A DNA stretch of 64,000 nt from Maricaulis sp. (GCF_030149515.1 NZ_JASBRI010000003.1:62001-126000), one strand, 5' to 3'; shown: positions 27,975 through 36,660, numbered from the stretch's first letter. Numbers and translations are program-made. Notes: a model not told the origin generated them from the sequence alone.

Positions 27975-28451
27975 TTACCCCGTTCCCGTGGCCTGAGGCA
28001 AGGGGCCACTGCTCCGCGTCCAGACCGCCGAGTTCACGTCGGCGGCCATGAGCGGGCGGTCTGACTGACGTCCCCAGAGATAGGCAAGCGTCTCGATCGG
28101 CACGTGTGCATAGCGCAGGCCGACATCGGCATGGGTCTTGGCCCCGTCCGGCCGCACGGCAAGCAGGGCGTTGGCGCCCGGCGCAACATACGTGATCAGG
28201 GCGACCAGGTGCTTTACGTGTTTGGGCTTGTTCTTCGCAATATTCGGATCGGCGAAGACAGCCTCACGGACCAGGGCGTTCAATTGGCCCGCTGTCAAAG
28301 CCTCGACCTGGGCGCTTGTCAGCGGAATCTCTCCACTGCGCAGCACACTATTCAGATCACCCAGATCGAAGACGACATCGTTGAACAGAAACAACATCGT
28401 TGAACCCGATACATCGTGAGCAGATTGATCGCGGACATTATCGCCAGCCAC
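27975..28451 (-). CDS. Conserved hypothetical protein
   Basis: About 158 residues from a GTG two bases after the DUF1491 stop. An ATG at 28397 (MLFLFNDVVFDLGD) is an alternative that removes 18 residues but has no clear leader. It is soluble, with AQVEALTAGQLNALVREAVFADPNI and KPKHVKHLVALITYVAPGANALLAV. No known domain is recognised. The tight spacing with DUF1491 upstream and prfC 31 bases downstream suggests one operon. Confidence 0.6.
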   Translation of the reverse strand: MAGDNVRDQSAHDVSGSTMLFLFNDVVFDLGDLNSVLRSGEIPLTSAQVEALTAGQLNALVREAVFADPNIAKNKPKHVKHLVALITYVAPGANALLAVRPDGAKTHADVGLRYAHVPIETLAYLWGRQSDRPLMAADVNSAVWTRSSGPLPQATGTG

Positions 28452-28453
28452 CG

Positions 28454-28789
28454 TTAAGGATTTTCTACCGGCTCGGTCAGGAAGTGGCGCCCGTCGCGAT
28501 CCTCGATTTCCACCAGCCAGAGATCTGGATCACTCTCCAGCCGGCGCCGGCAATACGCATCGGCATCCGCTTCCGGCACCGGCCCGTCGCGAAATACCTG
28601 CCAGATCCGTTCGCCATGCCCGTCCCGCGCCGGGACAAGAAGGCGTGCCAGACCGTCTCGCAATACCACTTTGACGAGAACGGCGCCGGCATCTTCGTCT
28701 CCCCGGCGAATCACATAGATCGCAGCCAGGCCTGTTTCAGCCCGCCTGACAAGGGCGTCCACCCAGATTTTCGTCTTCAGCCCACTCAT
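28454..28789 (-). CDS. DUF1491 family protein
   Basis: A 111-residue alphaproteobacterial protein with the family order of motifs: LKTKIWVDALVRRAET, YVIRRGDEDAGAVLVKV, RLLVPARDGHGERIW, PEADADAYCRRRLESDPDLWLVEIEDRDGRHFL. The function is unknown. It is the first gene of the DUF1491/hypothetical/prfC/mscS run and diverges from the BcsB-like gene across a 57-base gap. Confidence 0.88.
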   Translation of the reverse strand: MSGLKTKIWVDALVRRAETGLAAIYVIRRGDEDAGAVLVKVVLRDGLARLLVPARDGHGERIWQVFRDGPVPEADADAYCRRRLESDPDLWLVEIEDRDGRHFLTEPVENP

Positions 28790-28813
28790 TTCCGTTGATG
28801 GCAGCGCAATTGC

Positions 28814-28828
28814 TTAATAATCTGTAAA
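28814..28828. promoter_or_regulatory. Possible CtrA-like site between divergent genes
   Basis: TTAA, seven bases, then TAAA lies 19 bases before the BcsB-like start codon in the short divergent interval. CtrA, the cell-cycle regulator of Caulobacter relatives, recognises TTAA-N7-TTAA; one half here has a mismatch. Binding is inferred. Confidence 0.3.
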
Positions 28829-28846
28829 CGGGTGAGGGAGCGTTTC

Positions 28847-30514
28847 ATGTTTGTACGTATCGTATCGGTTGCGGTCGCCGCATGGGCTGTCGTGGTGTCT
28901 GGTGTGTTCGCGGCTACGGCCCAGGACACTCATATCGACACGGATCGCATCAATACGGAAGAGCGTGCCCTGGCCGATCTCGACGGCAGCGGCGACGCCT
29001 TCGTTCTCTCGAACACCCAGCCGACGACACATATCCGCTTCACTCTGCCGCCCCATGTCGTGACATCGGAGGCCTGGTTGCGCCTGGCCGCACGCCCCGC
29101 CAGCGACACCACCGCCGGCCGGATCCAGGTCAGCGTCAACGGCGGGGAAGCCATTGTCATCCGCCCCCAGCCACGCGCCATGGAAGCCCGTTTCGCGCTG
29201 TTCTCCGCCGATGTCCGGCCGGGCGAGAATGTTCTGGAGATCAGCTACACCAACGAGTCGGCGGCAACCGGATGGATCGTCGATGCCCGGCGATCGCAAT
29301 TGCGCCTCACGCTTGAGCCCGTGCGCCCTGTGGAGAGCCTCGGGGAGCTTGAACATACACTGGGCGCCAGTTTCGCTGCGCCGCGCCGTATTGCGCTGGT
29401 CACCGATGCAGGCCGTGAACGGATCACGCTCGAGGCCCTGGTCGCGCAGGGGCTCGCCCTGCGCGCCGGCGAAGTTCCGCTGTTCACCGCCGCCGAGGAC
29501 AATGCCGACCTGATCGTCCGGATTGCCAAAGCCGGGCGCCTGGACGACGGGGACCGGGCCGCACTGCGCCAGGGCCAGAGCCAGGGTCCGGAAATTGCCT
29601 TTCGCAATGACGGGACACCCCGGCTGATCGTGACCGGCCGCAATCTCGACGAAGCCACCGCCGCCGCCCGCCTGATGGCCGCCCGTGCTTTCGACGGCTA
29701 TGGCTCGACCTTCCTGGCGGCCGATGCGATCACCGCCCGCCGCCTGGGCGAGCGCCAGGTGCGCGACGCGCGCCAGCTGAGCGAGAATGCCAGCCTGCGC
29801 ACCTTTGCCGCCTCCGGCCTGCCCTTCAGTGCCGATCAGGGCGCGCGCACGGCCGTCCAGTTCTCCACCCGCTACGATGCCGACCGCCACGGCGCCTTAT
29901 CGGTGATGGCACGCGCCGCGCTGATCGGTGGTCAGGCCTGGCTCTATGCCTGGTACGGCGATACGTCCGAAACCGCACCGGCGGACCACAACCTTCTGAT
30001 CATCGGCCCGAATTCGACCGACGTCGCCGATGTCGACCGCAATGCACCGGACGAGTTGCGCGCCGCCCTGCGTGCTGCGGAACGCTCCCGCGGCCAGCGT
30101 GGCCTGATGCGCCTGGCCGCCGCGGCCTACGCCGATGCCGGTGAGCATGCTGCATCGGACAGCGATGCGGATGCCGCGGATATCGGTGTCGGCGTGGCCT
30201 CGCTGTTCCGCGACCGGCAGCAGGCCGGGCGCTGGATCGGCACGCTGACCGCGCCGGACGTTGCATCCTTCGAGAATGCCGGCCGCAGCCTGGCCCGTTC
30301 CGATCTCTGGCAGGCGCTTGAAGGGCGTGCGGCGGTGTGGAGTTCACGCGGGGTGACCCCGCTGGACTTCTCGGTGGCAGCGCCGACATTGTCCGATCGC
30401 GCCCGCGAGTTTGCAATCGACCATACCCGCGACGCGGCCCTGGTCCTGTTCGGGGCTGCGCTGCTGATGCTGGTCCGTGGCTTGGCCCGGCGCCGACGCG
30501 CCGTTCGAGCGTGA
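28847..30514 (+). CDS. BcsB-like periplasmic protein (orphan)
   Basis: A 555-residue protein with a signal peptide (cleavage near AATAQ), a large periplasmic region and one C-terminal transmembrane helix (residues 528-546) ending in an Arg-rich tail. The periplasmic part has BcsB features: HIRFTLPPHVVTSEAWLRLA, RIQVSVNGGEAIVI, DVRPGENVLEISY, DARRSQLRLTLEP, then an alternating domain with LIVTGRNLDEATAAARLM. BcsB is the partner of the c-di-GMP-dependent cellulose synthase BcsA, but no bcsA, bcsZ or bcsC lies nearby. The start has GAGGGAG upstream. Confidence 0.65.
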   Translation: MFVRIVSVAVAAWAVVVSGVFAATAQDTHIDTDRINTEERALADLDGSGDAFVLSNTQPTTHIRFTLPPHVVTSEAWLRLAARPASDTTAGRIQVSVNGGEAIVIRPQPRAMEARFALFSADVRPGENVLEISYTNESAATGWIVDARRSQLRLTLEPVRPVESLGELEHTLGASFAAPRRIALVTDAGRERITLEALVAQGLALRAGEVPLFTAAEDNADLIVRIAKAGRLDDGDRAALRQGQSQGPEIAFRNDGTPRLIVTGRNLDEATAAARLMAARAFDGYGSTFLAADAITARRLGERQVRDARQLSENASLRTFAASGLPFSADQGARTAVQFSTRYDADRHGALSVMARAALIGGQAWLYAWYGDTSETAPADHNLLIIGPNSTDVADVDRNAPDELRAALRAAERSRGQRGLMRLAAAAYADAGEHAASDSDADAADIGVGVASLFRDRQQAGRWIGTLTAPDVASFENAGRSLARSDLWQALEGRAAVWSSRGVTPLDFSVAAPTLSDRAREFAIDHTRDAALVLFGAALLMLVRGLARRRRAVRA

Positions 30515-30516
30515 TT

Positions 30517-30544
30517 TTAATCAATGCCTTAGGCGAAGATTAAC
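30517..30544. promoter_or_regulatory. Possible CtrA-like sites between the BcsB-like gene and the next gene
   Basis: TTAG (30529-30532), seven bases, then TTAAC (30540-30544) matches the CtrA pattern TTAA-N7-TTAAC with one difference. Another TTAA half-site begins at 30517. The sites lie 50-75 bases upstream of the ATG at 30592. Function is inferred from the pattern only. Confidence 0.35.
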
Positions 30545-30591
30545 CCTGCTTCTTCACGGGGCATAAAAGCCGTGTGTGATAGTCCGGACGC

Positions 30592-31515
30592 ATGCAATCG
30601 GGACGTCACATGCACCATCCGATCACAAATCTGGCACGCGCCGTGGGCGCCGGTCTCGCACTGGCCGGCCTGACATCTCCAGTCATGGCGAACAATGCCG
30701 GTGAACAATTCGGAGAGCGCGAGCTCGCCCTGGCGCTCGACGATCGCTGTCATCTATTCAGCCCCGCCCAGCGCGCCGCCCTTGACGCGGCACGGCTGCA
30801 GGCCCGCGGCATCCTGCTGCGCGGCGGCGTGACGCACACGGCCCTGGACGACTATTCCCGGGAGCTTGAAGCGCAGGCCGATGCCACACAGTGCTCGCGC
30901 CCGGAAGTCGACGATCTGCGCCTGCGCGTCGTCGAGGCTTTCATTGCCTGGCAACGCGTCCGCGACATGGAGTTTCCCGGCGGCGCATTCGGCTGGACCG
31001 CCACGCGCTCCTTCATTGCCGGAACGCCGGGTTGGGCCGTCCTGCAGGATACCGGCGAGCTGAGAGTGGGCATCACCCGCGACGGCGACAATCATCGCTT
31101 TACCGTGGCCATGCCGCGTGTGGAGAACGCCGTGAGTGCGGTTCTGGTGATGCGCGATCCCGGCCGCGCGCCCGAACTCTACGACCCGACCATGGGCGGG
31201 CATTTCCCGGCACCGGCCGGCGCCGGATGGGCCGATTTCACACCACCGAACTTTGCCCGTTCCATGATCTGGGCCTCCGGCCAGGGCGATCGCGCCGATA
31301 CGGCCGCGCTTAGCGACGGCGGCGATGGCCTGGTCTTTCACTTTTCCGGCCGCGCCGCCGATGCGCTGGCCGTCCTCGACCCGCGCGAAACCGCCAGGGT
31401 CGAATTGCTGGGCCGCAATGGCGAGCCCCTGGCCGTGCATTATTTCGAAATCGGGGATTTCGCGGCCGCCCGCGCCTTCCTGCGCGCCGGCAATCTGGCC
31501 GAAACGCGGAGCTAG
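30592..31515 (+). CDS. Secreted hypothetical protein
   Basis: A 307-residue protein with a signal peptide (cleavage near VMANN, residue about 34). The helical first half has a regular spacing of Arg/Leu and two Cys (CHLFSPAQR, CSRPEVDDLRLRVVEAF). The second half is beta-rich (GELRVGITRDGDNHRFTVAMP, AVLVMRDPGRAPELYDPTMGG, VHYFEIGDFAAARAFL). No family is recognised. Its stop and the stop of the convergent histidine kinase share the bases CTAG. An alternative ATG at 30610 would only trim six residues. Confidence 0.65.
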   Translation: MQSGRHMHHPITNLARAVGAGLALAGLTSPVMANNAGEQFGERELALALDDRCHLFSPAQRAALDAARLQARGILLRGGVTHTALDDYSRELEAQADATQCSRPEVDDLRLRVVEAFIAWQRVRDMEFPGGAFGWTATRSFIAGTPGWAVLQDTGELRVGITRDGDNHRFTVAMPRVENAVSAVLVMRDPGRAPELYDPTMGGHFPAPAGAGWADFTPPNFARSMIWASGQGDRADTAALSDGGDGLVFHFSGRAADALAVLDPRETARVELLGRNGEPLAVHYFEIGDFAAARAFLRAGNLAETRS

Positions 31516-33260
31516 GCCGCGTCGGTCTTCCCCGTGGTGATGTCCTGCGAAGCCGCCTGCGCGCGCTCAATCTGCTGACGCACATCGAGTCCCGTCGAGG
31601 ACGGGTAGTCCGCAACCTCGCCTTCGCCACGATCGAGAATGGGCAGGCTGACCGTGACGGTCGTGCCAACACCCTTGCGCGAGGCGATATTCATCTGACC
31701 GCCGTGCAGCTCGGCCAGGGCCCGCACCAGGGAGAGGCCCAGCCCCGTCCCGCGCTTCTCGATATCCCGGGCGTTGGACGCCTGGCGATAGGGCTGGCCA
31801 AGGTTTTGCGCGTCTTCCGGATCGATGCCCACGCCGCTGTCGCCAACCGCCAGTACCAGCTGACCGCCCGACGGACGAGCCATGACCACGATCGCACCGC
31901 CCTTGGGCGTGAACTTCACGGCGTTGGACAGAAGGTTCAGCAGGATCTGGCGCAGGGCCTTGCGATCGCCCAGCACCGGCAGCGGTGTGTCATTGCGCTT
32001 GACCGACAGCGTGATTCCGGCCTCCTCGGCCTGCAGCCGCATCATCTTGGCGGCCAGTCCGACGACTTCGTCGATCTCGAAACGCTCGCGCACCAGTTCA
32101 TAGCGGTCGGCCTCGATCTTGGACATGTCCAGAACATCGCCGATCAGTTCCATCAGATGCTGGCCGCTCTCATGGATCAGATCCGCATATTCCGCATAAC
32201 GCGCCGGCATCGGTCCGAACAGGCGGGCCTTCATGACGTCGGAAAAGCCGACAATGGCGTTCAGCGGCGTGCGCAATTCGTGACTTACGGACGCCAGGAA
32301 TTGCGATTTCGCCCGCGCCTCCTCCTCGGCATGCGCGCGCGCGGCTTCGGCCTCGCGCAGTCGCGCCTCGAGCGCGGGACCTTCATCCCGGGACAGCACC
32401 GCCACCGAGCCGCCATGCACGGGACGGGTTGCCAGGAGGACATCGGCCTCGCGGCCGCGATCGCCGCGCAGCGTCAGGTGCTGGCTTATGGGACGGATCG
32501 CGGCACGGCGCGCCGATGCGGCCAGATCCGCCCGGTCGTCCTCGTCAAACCCCAGATCGGCAATCGGCAGGCCTGCCAGATCGCGCGGAAGGCCCGGCGA
32601 GAGATCGCGCAGACCCTGCGAGGCGGCCAGGATATGACCGTCGCTGTCACAGGCCAGAAGGGCCACCGGCGCTGCATCGAAGGCCTTGGAGCGAACGCGG
32701 CCGCGCTCGGCTTCGCGGCGGATCTCGTCGGTGTCGCGCATGGCCCGCAATGCACCGAACCCGAAACCGGCGGCCATCGTCAGCGCACAGCCGGTGACGA
32801 AGGGCAGGTGCAGTTCCACCGCCATCGGAGCGGGATTGATAAAGCCGCTCGCCTGCAACAGCGCCACAAGCAGGGCTGCAAGCCCCGACAGGGCTGCGGC
32901 CTTGACCACGGCGTCGCGCTCGCCGCTGGCGGCGGCAACGGCCGGCGCCAGCAGGAAAGCCAGGACGCCGATGCCGGTCACGCCGCCACCCGTCACGGCG
33001 ACAGCCGCCGCAAAGCCGGTCCAGATCATCGCCAGCACGAAACGCTCGAACGGCCGGTCCAGCCGCGGCATCAGCACGAAGCCGGCGAAGGCCGGCCCGG
33101 CAACCGCCGCAAGGCCGAGCACACGCAACCATTCCGGACCGTCCAGGATCGGCCAGATCTGGGGAATGGCAGCCGCCAGCGTGCCAATCCATACAAGATT
33201 GACAAGCGGGCCTCCCCGGCGGGCCAGCAAGGCCGAGATATCTCGCTTTTTCGGGTCCAT
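31512..33260 (-). CDS. DivJ-like sensor histidine kinase
   Basis: A 582-residue kinase with six to seven hydrophobic segments (about residues 17-180), a PAS-like region (190-300), a short linker coiled coil (LEARLREAEAARAHAEEE), the HisKA domain with phospho-acceptor His in SVSHELRTPLNAIVGFSDV near residue 335, and an HATPase domain with NLLSNAVKFTP (N box), GDSGVGID (G1) and GTGLGLSLVRAL (G2). The layout and HisKA sequence resemble DivJ/PleC-family kinases that control CtrA through DivK in Caulobacter. The cognate regulator is not in the window. Confidence 0.85.
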   Translation of the reverse strand: MDPKKRDISALLARRGGPLVNLVWIGTLAAAIPQIWPILDGPEWLRVLGLAAVAGPAFAGFVLMPRLDRPFERFVLAMIWTGFAAAVAVTGGGVTGIGVLAFLLAPAVAAASGERDAVVKAAALSGLAALLVALLQASGFINPAPMAVELHLPFVTGCALTMAAGFGFGALRAMRDTDEIRREAERGRVRSKAFDAAPVALLACDSDGHILAASQGLRDLSPGLPRDLAGLPIADLGFDEDDRADLAASARRAAIRPISQHLTLRGDRGREADVLLATRPVHGGSVAVLSRDEGPALEARLREAEAARAHAEEEARAKSQFLASVSHELRTPLNAIVGFSDVMKARLFGPMPARYAEYADLIHESGQHLMELIGDVLDMSKIEADRYELVRERFEIDEVVGLAAKMMRLQAEEAGITLSVKRNDTPLPVLGDRKALRQILLNLLSNAVKFTPKGGAIVVMARPSGGQLVLAVGDSGVGIDPEDAQNLGQPYRQASNARDIEKRGTGLGLSLVRALAELHGGQMNIASRKGVGTTVTVSLPILDRGEGEVADYPSSTGLDVRQQIERAQAASQDITTGKTDAA

Positions 33261-33453
33261 GTCCTACCGGTGCGACTCGGTACTGATTCCTTCACGGAAT
33301 CTTCGCCTTTGGCGTTAACAAATACTGAATCTTAAATTTTGTTCATTTACGGATGGGTTCCGTAAGGTCACAGAATAAATCATCACATATGGGCACTTGG
33401 AGCTATTCGCGCTGCAAGGCAATATGCGACCCGACGGGGTAAGGAGCTTCAGG

Positions 33454-34539
33454 ATGTTTACGACTTGGCTTGCCGCACTCGTGCTGACGACGGCCAGCGT
33501 TCAGGAATCCCGGAGCGACATGCCGCAGACGGCCGCGCCGGTCCAGGACGCGCCGGTTGCCGCCGAGCCCGCCGAAACACCAGCCGCCCCGCCCGACATG
33601 CCGGCGCAGGCCGCCGGCCCGCAATTGCGGTTCGACACCGCACCGGCGGAACCGGATATCGTTCGCACCTCTGCGCGCGATTATGCCGCCTTCCACCACA
33701 CGGTGGCCGATCTGCGTGAAGCCCCGATCGGATCCGCCGAGGATCTCGACACGGCCATGGACCGGCTGTCGGTCTTTTACGGCGAGGAACGCCTTGTGCG
33801 CGCATGGATCGCCTATGCGGCCATCGTCGCCGCGCACCATCCGGAATATCTCGACGAGATTCGCGAGCTGGCCGACTATTACGGACCGCAAGCCGCGATC
33901 TCCGGGCTGATGTACGATCCTGCCTATGCGACCAGTTTCGGCTCGGCGGCGGCGGCCCAGGATTCCGTGGTGGACGCCATCGAGCGCGACAATGAAGAGA
34001 TCCGCGAAGTCTCGCAGCGCTATCGCACCGCCGCCTACGACCTGCAGTCCGAACGATGGGCCAACCGGGTCTATCGCGACCGCGCGGAACGCCTGGCCCG
34101 TATTGTAGAGGTAAGCGACGATCCGATCCTGATGCCGGACGAGCTTTCGATGTCTCTGGATACGGGGCTGGATGCCGGAGTGCCCGCATCGGCCCTGTTC
34201 GAACGCCTGGACGCCGTGCCGGTCGAAAGCGCCCTGGGGCCGCAGCTGACACTGACCGTCGGCGAAGCCACGCCGGACCCGGACCGCACCCGTATCGGCC
34301 GCATCCTGTCGGTTGCCGCCCTGCAGTCGATCGACGGCACCATGGGGACGGACACGGATGCCGCGATCGACAACCTCCTGGCCGATCCGTCTGTCGAACG
34401 CTGTCTCGCCTGGGTTCGCCTGGACCTGCAGCAATGCGTGGCGGCGGGGCATTTCAAGTATGAGGACAGTTTCTGCATCGCCGAACACGCGCTGCTGGAC
34501 GTGTCCCGCTGTCTGGCGACAGCGAATCCGGCCCAGTAG
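33454..34539 (+). CDS. Secreted hypothetical protein, Pro/Ala-rich N-terminus
   Basis: A 361-residue protein, start supported by AAGGAG upstream of the ATG. A signal peptide (residues 1-20) precedes a Pro/Ala/Glu-rich stretch to about residue 70. The rest is a helical domain with ADLREAPIGSAEDLDTAMDRL, LVRAWIAYAAIVAAHHPEYLDEIREL and YDLQSERWANRVYRDRAERLARI, ending with three Cys in CLAWVRLDLQQCVAAGH and DVSRCLAT. No known family is recognised, though it looks like a conserved envelope protein of this group. It faces the divergent histidine kinase across an AT-rich spacer. Confidence 0.65.
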   Translation: MFTTWLAALVLTTASVQESRSDMPQTAAPVQDAPVAAEPAETPAAPPDMPAQAAGPQLRFDTAPAEPDIVRTSARDYAAFHHTVADLREAPIGSAEDLDTAMDRLSVFYGEERLVRAWIAYAAIVAAHHPEYLDEIRELADYYGPQAAISGLMYDPAYATSFGSAAAAQDSVVDAIERDNEEIREVSQRYRTAAYDLQSERWANRVYRDRAERLARIVEVSDDPILMPDELSMSLDTGLDAGVPASALFERLDAVPVESALGPQLTLTVGEATPDPDRTRIGRILSVAALQSIDGTMGTDTDAAIDNLLADPSVERCLAWVRLDLQQCVAAGHFKYEDSFCIAEHALLDVSRCLATANPAQ

Positions 34540-34581
34540 GCGGCATTCGAACCGTTCCGGCAGCCACGCGTTAACAAAAAG

Positions 34582-34623
34582 TGTCCCAGTTGGGGACTCG
34601 GTAAAATTGCGCGCAAATTTTAC
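34582..34623. promoter_or_regulatory. AT-rich region with two inverted repeats
   Basis: GTAAAATT (34601-34608) and AATTTTAC (34616-34623) are 8-base perfect inverted arms around GCGCGCA. Just upstream, GTCCC (34582-34586) and GGGAC (34592-34596) flank a 5-base loop. The surrounding 200 bases between two genes are AT-rich relative to the window. It could be an operator or an extended promoter for the downstream DUF5330 gene. No gene is seen in 34540-34767. Confidence 0.45.
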
Positions 34624-34767
34624 GAAAAAAATCTGCTCCAGTTTTGCACGCTGTTCGCTCTGATACCCGGAATCGCGTGCAATAGCGTGGGTTTTCACCT
34701 AGCCTCATTCCTGCACTGACAGGTCCGGAAGAGATCGCCGGTGCCAATAAGAAGAGGAGGCCTGGTC

Positions 34768-35037
34768 ATGATGTTTCTTATTCGCGCCGCTTTCTGGCTC
34801 GCGATCGTCAGCGTCTTCGTCCCGCGCGATTTCGCCGGGGAAGCGTTCGACCTGCCCTTCGATCTCGCCCAAACCCGCATAGATGCCGCCGAGCCCGTCG
34901 ATGGCTGGTGCAAGGACAATGCGGCCATCTGCGAAGCCGGTCGCGAGGCTGTCCGCCTGGGCGGTTTCCTCACAGACATGGCCGCCAACCGCATCGAAGC
35001 CGCGCTCGACGAGCGCGAAGAGACCGGCAAGTCCTGA
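34768..35037 (+). CDS. DUF5330-like small exported protein
   Basis: An 89-residue protein with an N-terminal hydrophobic segment (MMFLIRAAFWLAIVSVFVP) and a small soluble domain containing WCKDNAAICEAGREAVRLGGFLTDMAA. The two Cys and the surrounding residues match DUF5330, a family of short alphaproteobacterial proteins of unknown function. AGGAGG lies upstream of the ATG. It is followed 58 bases later by sufE. Confidence 0.75.
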   Translation: MMFLIRAAFWLAIVSVFVPRDFAGEAFDLPFDLAQTRIDAAEPVDGWCKDNAAICEAGREAVRLGGFLTDMAANRIEAALDEREETGKS

Positions 35038-35095
35038 CCCCGAGCCGCTTACAGGACTTGCTTCGCGCGAGCGCCCGCACTACGTCGGCGCTGTC

Positions 35096-35515
35096 ATGAC
35101 GGCACAAGCGATCCAAACCGAAATCGACGATATCGTGGATGAGTTCGACCTCCTGGGCGACTGGGAGGAGCGTTACAAATATCTCATCGACATGGGCAGG
35201 GCCCTGCCCGAAATGCCCGAGGAAGACCGCACCGCCGAGAACAAGGTGAAGGGCTGTGTCAGCCAGGTCTGGCTGGTCACCGAACCTTCGGGCGACATCC
35301 TCACCTTCCGCGCCGACAGCGATGCCCATATCGTGCGCGGCCTCGCCGCCCTTTTGCTGCGGCTCTATTCCGGCCGCTCGCGCGACGACATCCTGTCGGT
35401 GGATGCGCGCGAGGTTCTCGAGCGCATCGGGCTTTCCGAACACCTCTCCCCGCAACGCTCCAACGGGCTGAATTCCATGATCGGCCGTATTCGCGGTGCG
35501 GCGGAAGCGGCCTAG
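35096..35515 (+). CDS. sufE: SufE family cysteine desulfuration protein
   Basis: A 139-residue protein that accepts sulfur from the SufS desulfurase for iron-sulfur cluster assembly. The active-site Cys54 is in NKVKGCVSQVW. Other features are FDLLGDWEERYKYLIDMGRALP, DSDAHIVRGLAALLLRLYSGRS and the C-terminal LSPQRSNGLNSMIGRIR. The suf operon itself is not in the window. Its TAG stop overlaps the convergent DUF6456 stop (shared CTAG). Confidence 0.94.
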   Translation: MTAQAIQTEIDDIVDEFDLLGDWEERYKYLIDMGRALPEMPEEDRTAENKVKGCVSQVWLVTEPSGDILTFRADSDAHIVRGLAALLLRLYSGRSRDDILSVDAREVLERIGLSEHLSPQRSNGLNSMIGRIRGAAEAA

Positions 35516-36210
35516 GTCAAACCGTAGATCTCGGCCAGACGCCCCAGCGCCAGTTTCACCGCCGTCCGTCCCGAGCGCTGCGCCCAGCCAAAGCGGCGCT
35601 CCATCGCGGCCAGGCTTTCCTCGCGGATGAGAACCGCCTCGACGATACGCGCCATGCCGGGACCGAGCCGGTCGAGCGCGTCCATCACACGATCCTTCGC
35701 CGCGATCGCACCGAGGGCGGCATCCTCGGGACCCCTGCACGGCCCCTCGCCCCGGCGCGGTGCCGTCGGCGACCAGTTCCGTGTGACATTCCGGGTCAGG
35801 GTCGAGCGGTGATAATCGGCCAGAAAGCGTTCGGCAGCATTGCGCTCTGCGGGTGCGAGATCGGCGGCCCAGGGGCCCAGCGCGCCTTCCCGGGCATTGG
35901 CCCGGGCGGTGACGATAGTGCCCGTTTCCAGCATGACCGGCCGGTCGACCCAGTCGCGATGCTGGTCCGCCACATCCATATCCTGCCGCAGCACCGCCAA
36001 TCCGGCGGCGGAGAGGACATGACCCGCCCCGCGGCGCGTCAGCCAGCCCTGCGCTTCGGCCCGTTCGGCCTGGTTCGCGGAAATCCGGGCGACGGGGCGG
36101 CGCCGCCGGTCCGCCCCGGGGAATACGCCCCGGCCCTTGCCGCGGCCCGCAATGGGCAGGAGGACATTTCCGTCCCGGGCCAGCGCCCGCATCCAGCGCG
36201 GGGCGTTCAC
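35512..36210 (-). CDS. DUF6456 domain-containing protein
   Basis: A 232-residue protein. The N-terminal half contains NQAERAEAQGWLTRRGAGHVLSAAGLAVLR, a winged-helix-like stretch. The C-terminal half has RNVTRNWSPTAPRR and the helical IAAKDRVMDALDRLGPGMARIVEAVLIREESLAAMERRFGW, which reads as an HTH (ERRFGWAQRSGRTAVKLALGRLAEIYGL). The family is alphaproteobacterial and of unknown function; a DNA-binding role is likely. It overlaps the DnaA-like HTH gene upstream by four bases (ATGA). Confidence 0.8.
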   Translation of the reverse strand: MNAPRWMRALARDGNVLLPIAGRGKGRGVFPGADRRRRPVARISANQAERAEAQGWLTRRGAGHVLSAAGLAVLRQDMDVADQHRDWVDRPVMLETGTIVTARANAREGALGPWAADLAPAERNAAERFLADYHRSTLTRNVTRNWSPTAPRRGEGPCRGPEDAALGAIAAKDRVMDALDRLGPGMARIVEAVLIREESLAAMERRFGWAQRSGRTAVKLALGRLAEIYGLT

Positions 36211-36566
36211 GACGACGCCCCGCCATCCGGGTTGATGCAGATGCGCGGTGTGGCACGCAGGCTTTCCTCCAGCGCATCCATGTATTCGTCGAACGCGGCG
36301 TCGTCGCGCCTGTCCTCGATGCGATGGCAGGCATGGGCCGCCGTCGACCGGTCGCGGCCGAAGGCCTGGGCAACCCGCGACAGCGGCAGTTCGAAGGCGA
36401 CATGGGCGAGATACATCGCCGCCTGGCGGGCCAGGCAGGCCTCGCGCGAGCGCCGGGTCGGCGCCTCGACTTCCTGCTGGGTCACGCCGAATGCGTAGGC
36501 TGCGGCGCTCTGGGCCAGGCGGGCACGGGCAACGTCGTCGTGCAATCGCTCCATCGGTGGCGTCAT
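36207..36566 (-). CDS. DnaA domain IV-like helix-turn-helix protein
   Basis: A 119-residue protein whose core (residues about 40-95) resembles the DNA-binding domain IV of DnaA: RQAAMYLAHVAFELPLSRVAQAFGRDRSTAAHACHRIEDRRDD. The GRDRSTAAHAC stretch corresponds to the DnaA box-recognition signature. The AAA+ ATPase and oligomerisation domains of DnaA are absent, so it cannot unwind origins but could bind the same or similar boxes. It is the first gene of a two-gene unit with DUF6456. The target is inferred. Confidence 0.85.
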   Translation of the reverse strand: MTPPMERLHDDVARARLAQSAAAYAFGVTQQEVEAPTRRSREACLARQAAMYLAHVAFELPLSRVAQAFGRDRSTAAHACHRIEDRRDDAAFDEYMDALEESLRATPRICINPDGGASS

Positions 36567-36660
36567 GAACTCCTCCCGGTCTCGCGCGGCGTCCCTTCGC
36601 GCCGCGGCATGACGGTCATGCTAGGGAAGCAAAGCCAGGTGGGGATAATATTCCTATATC

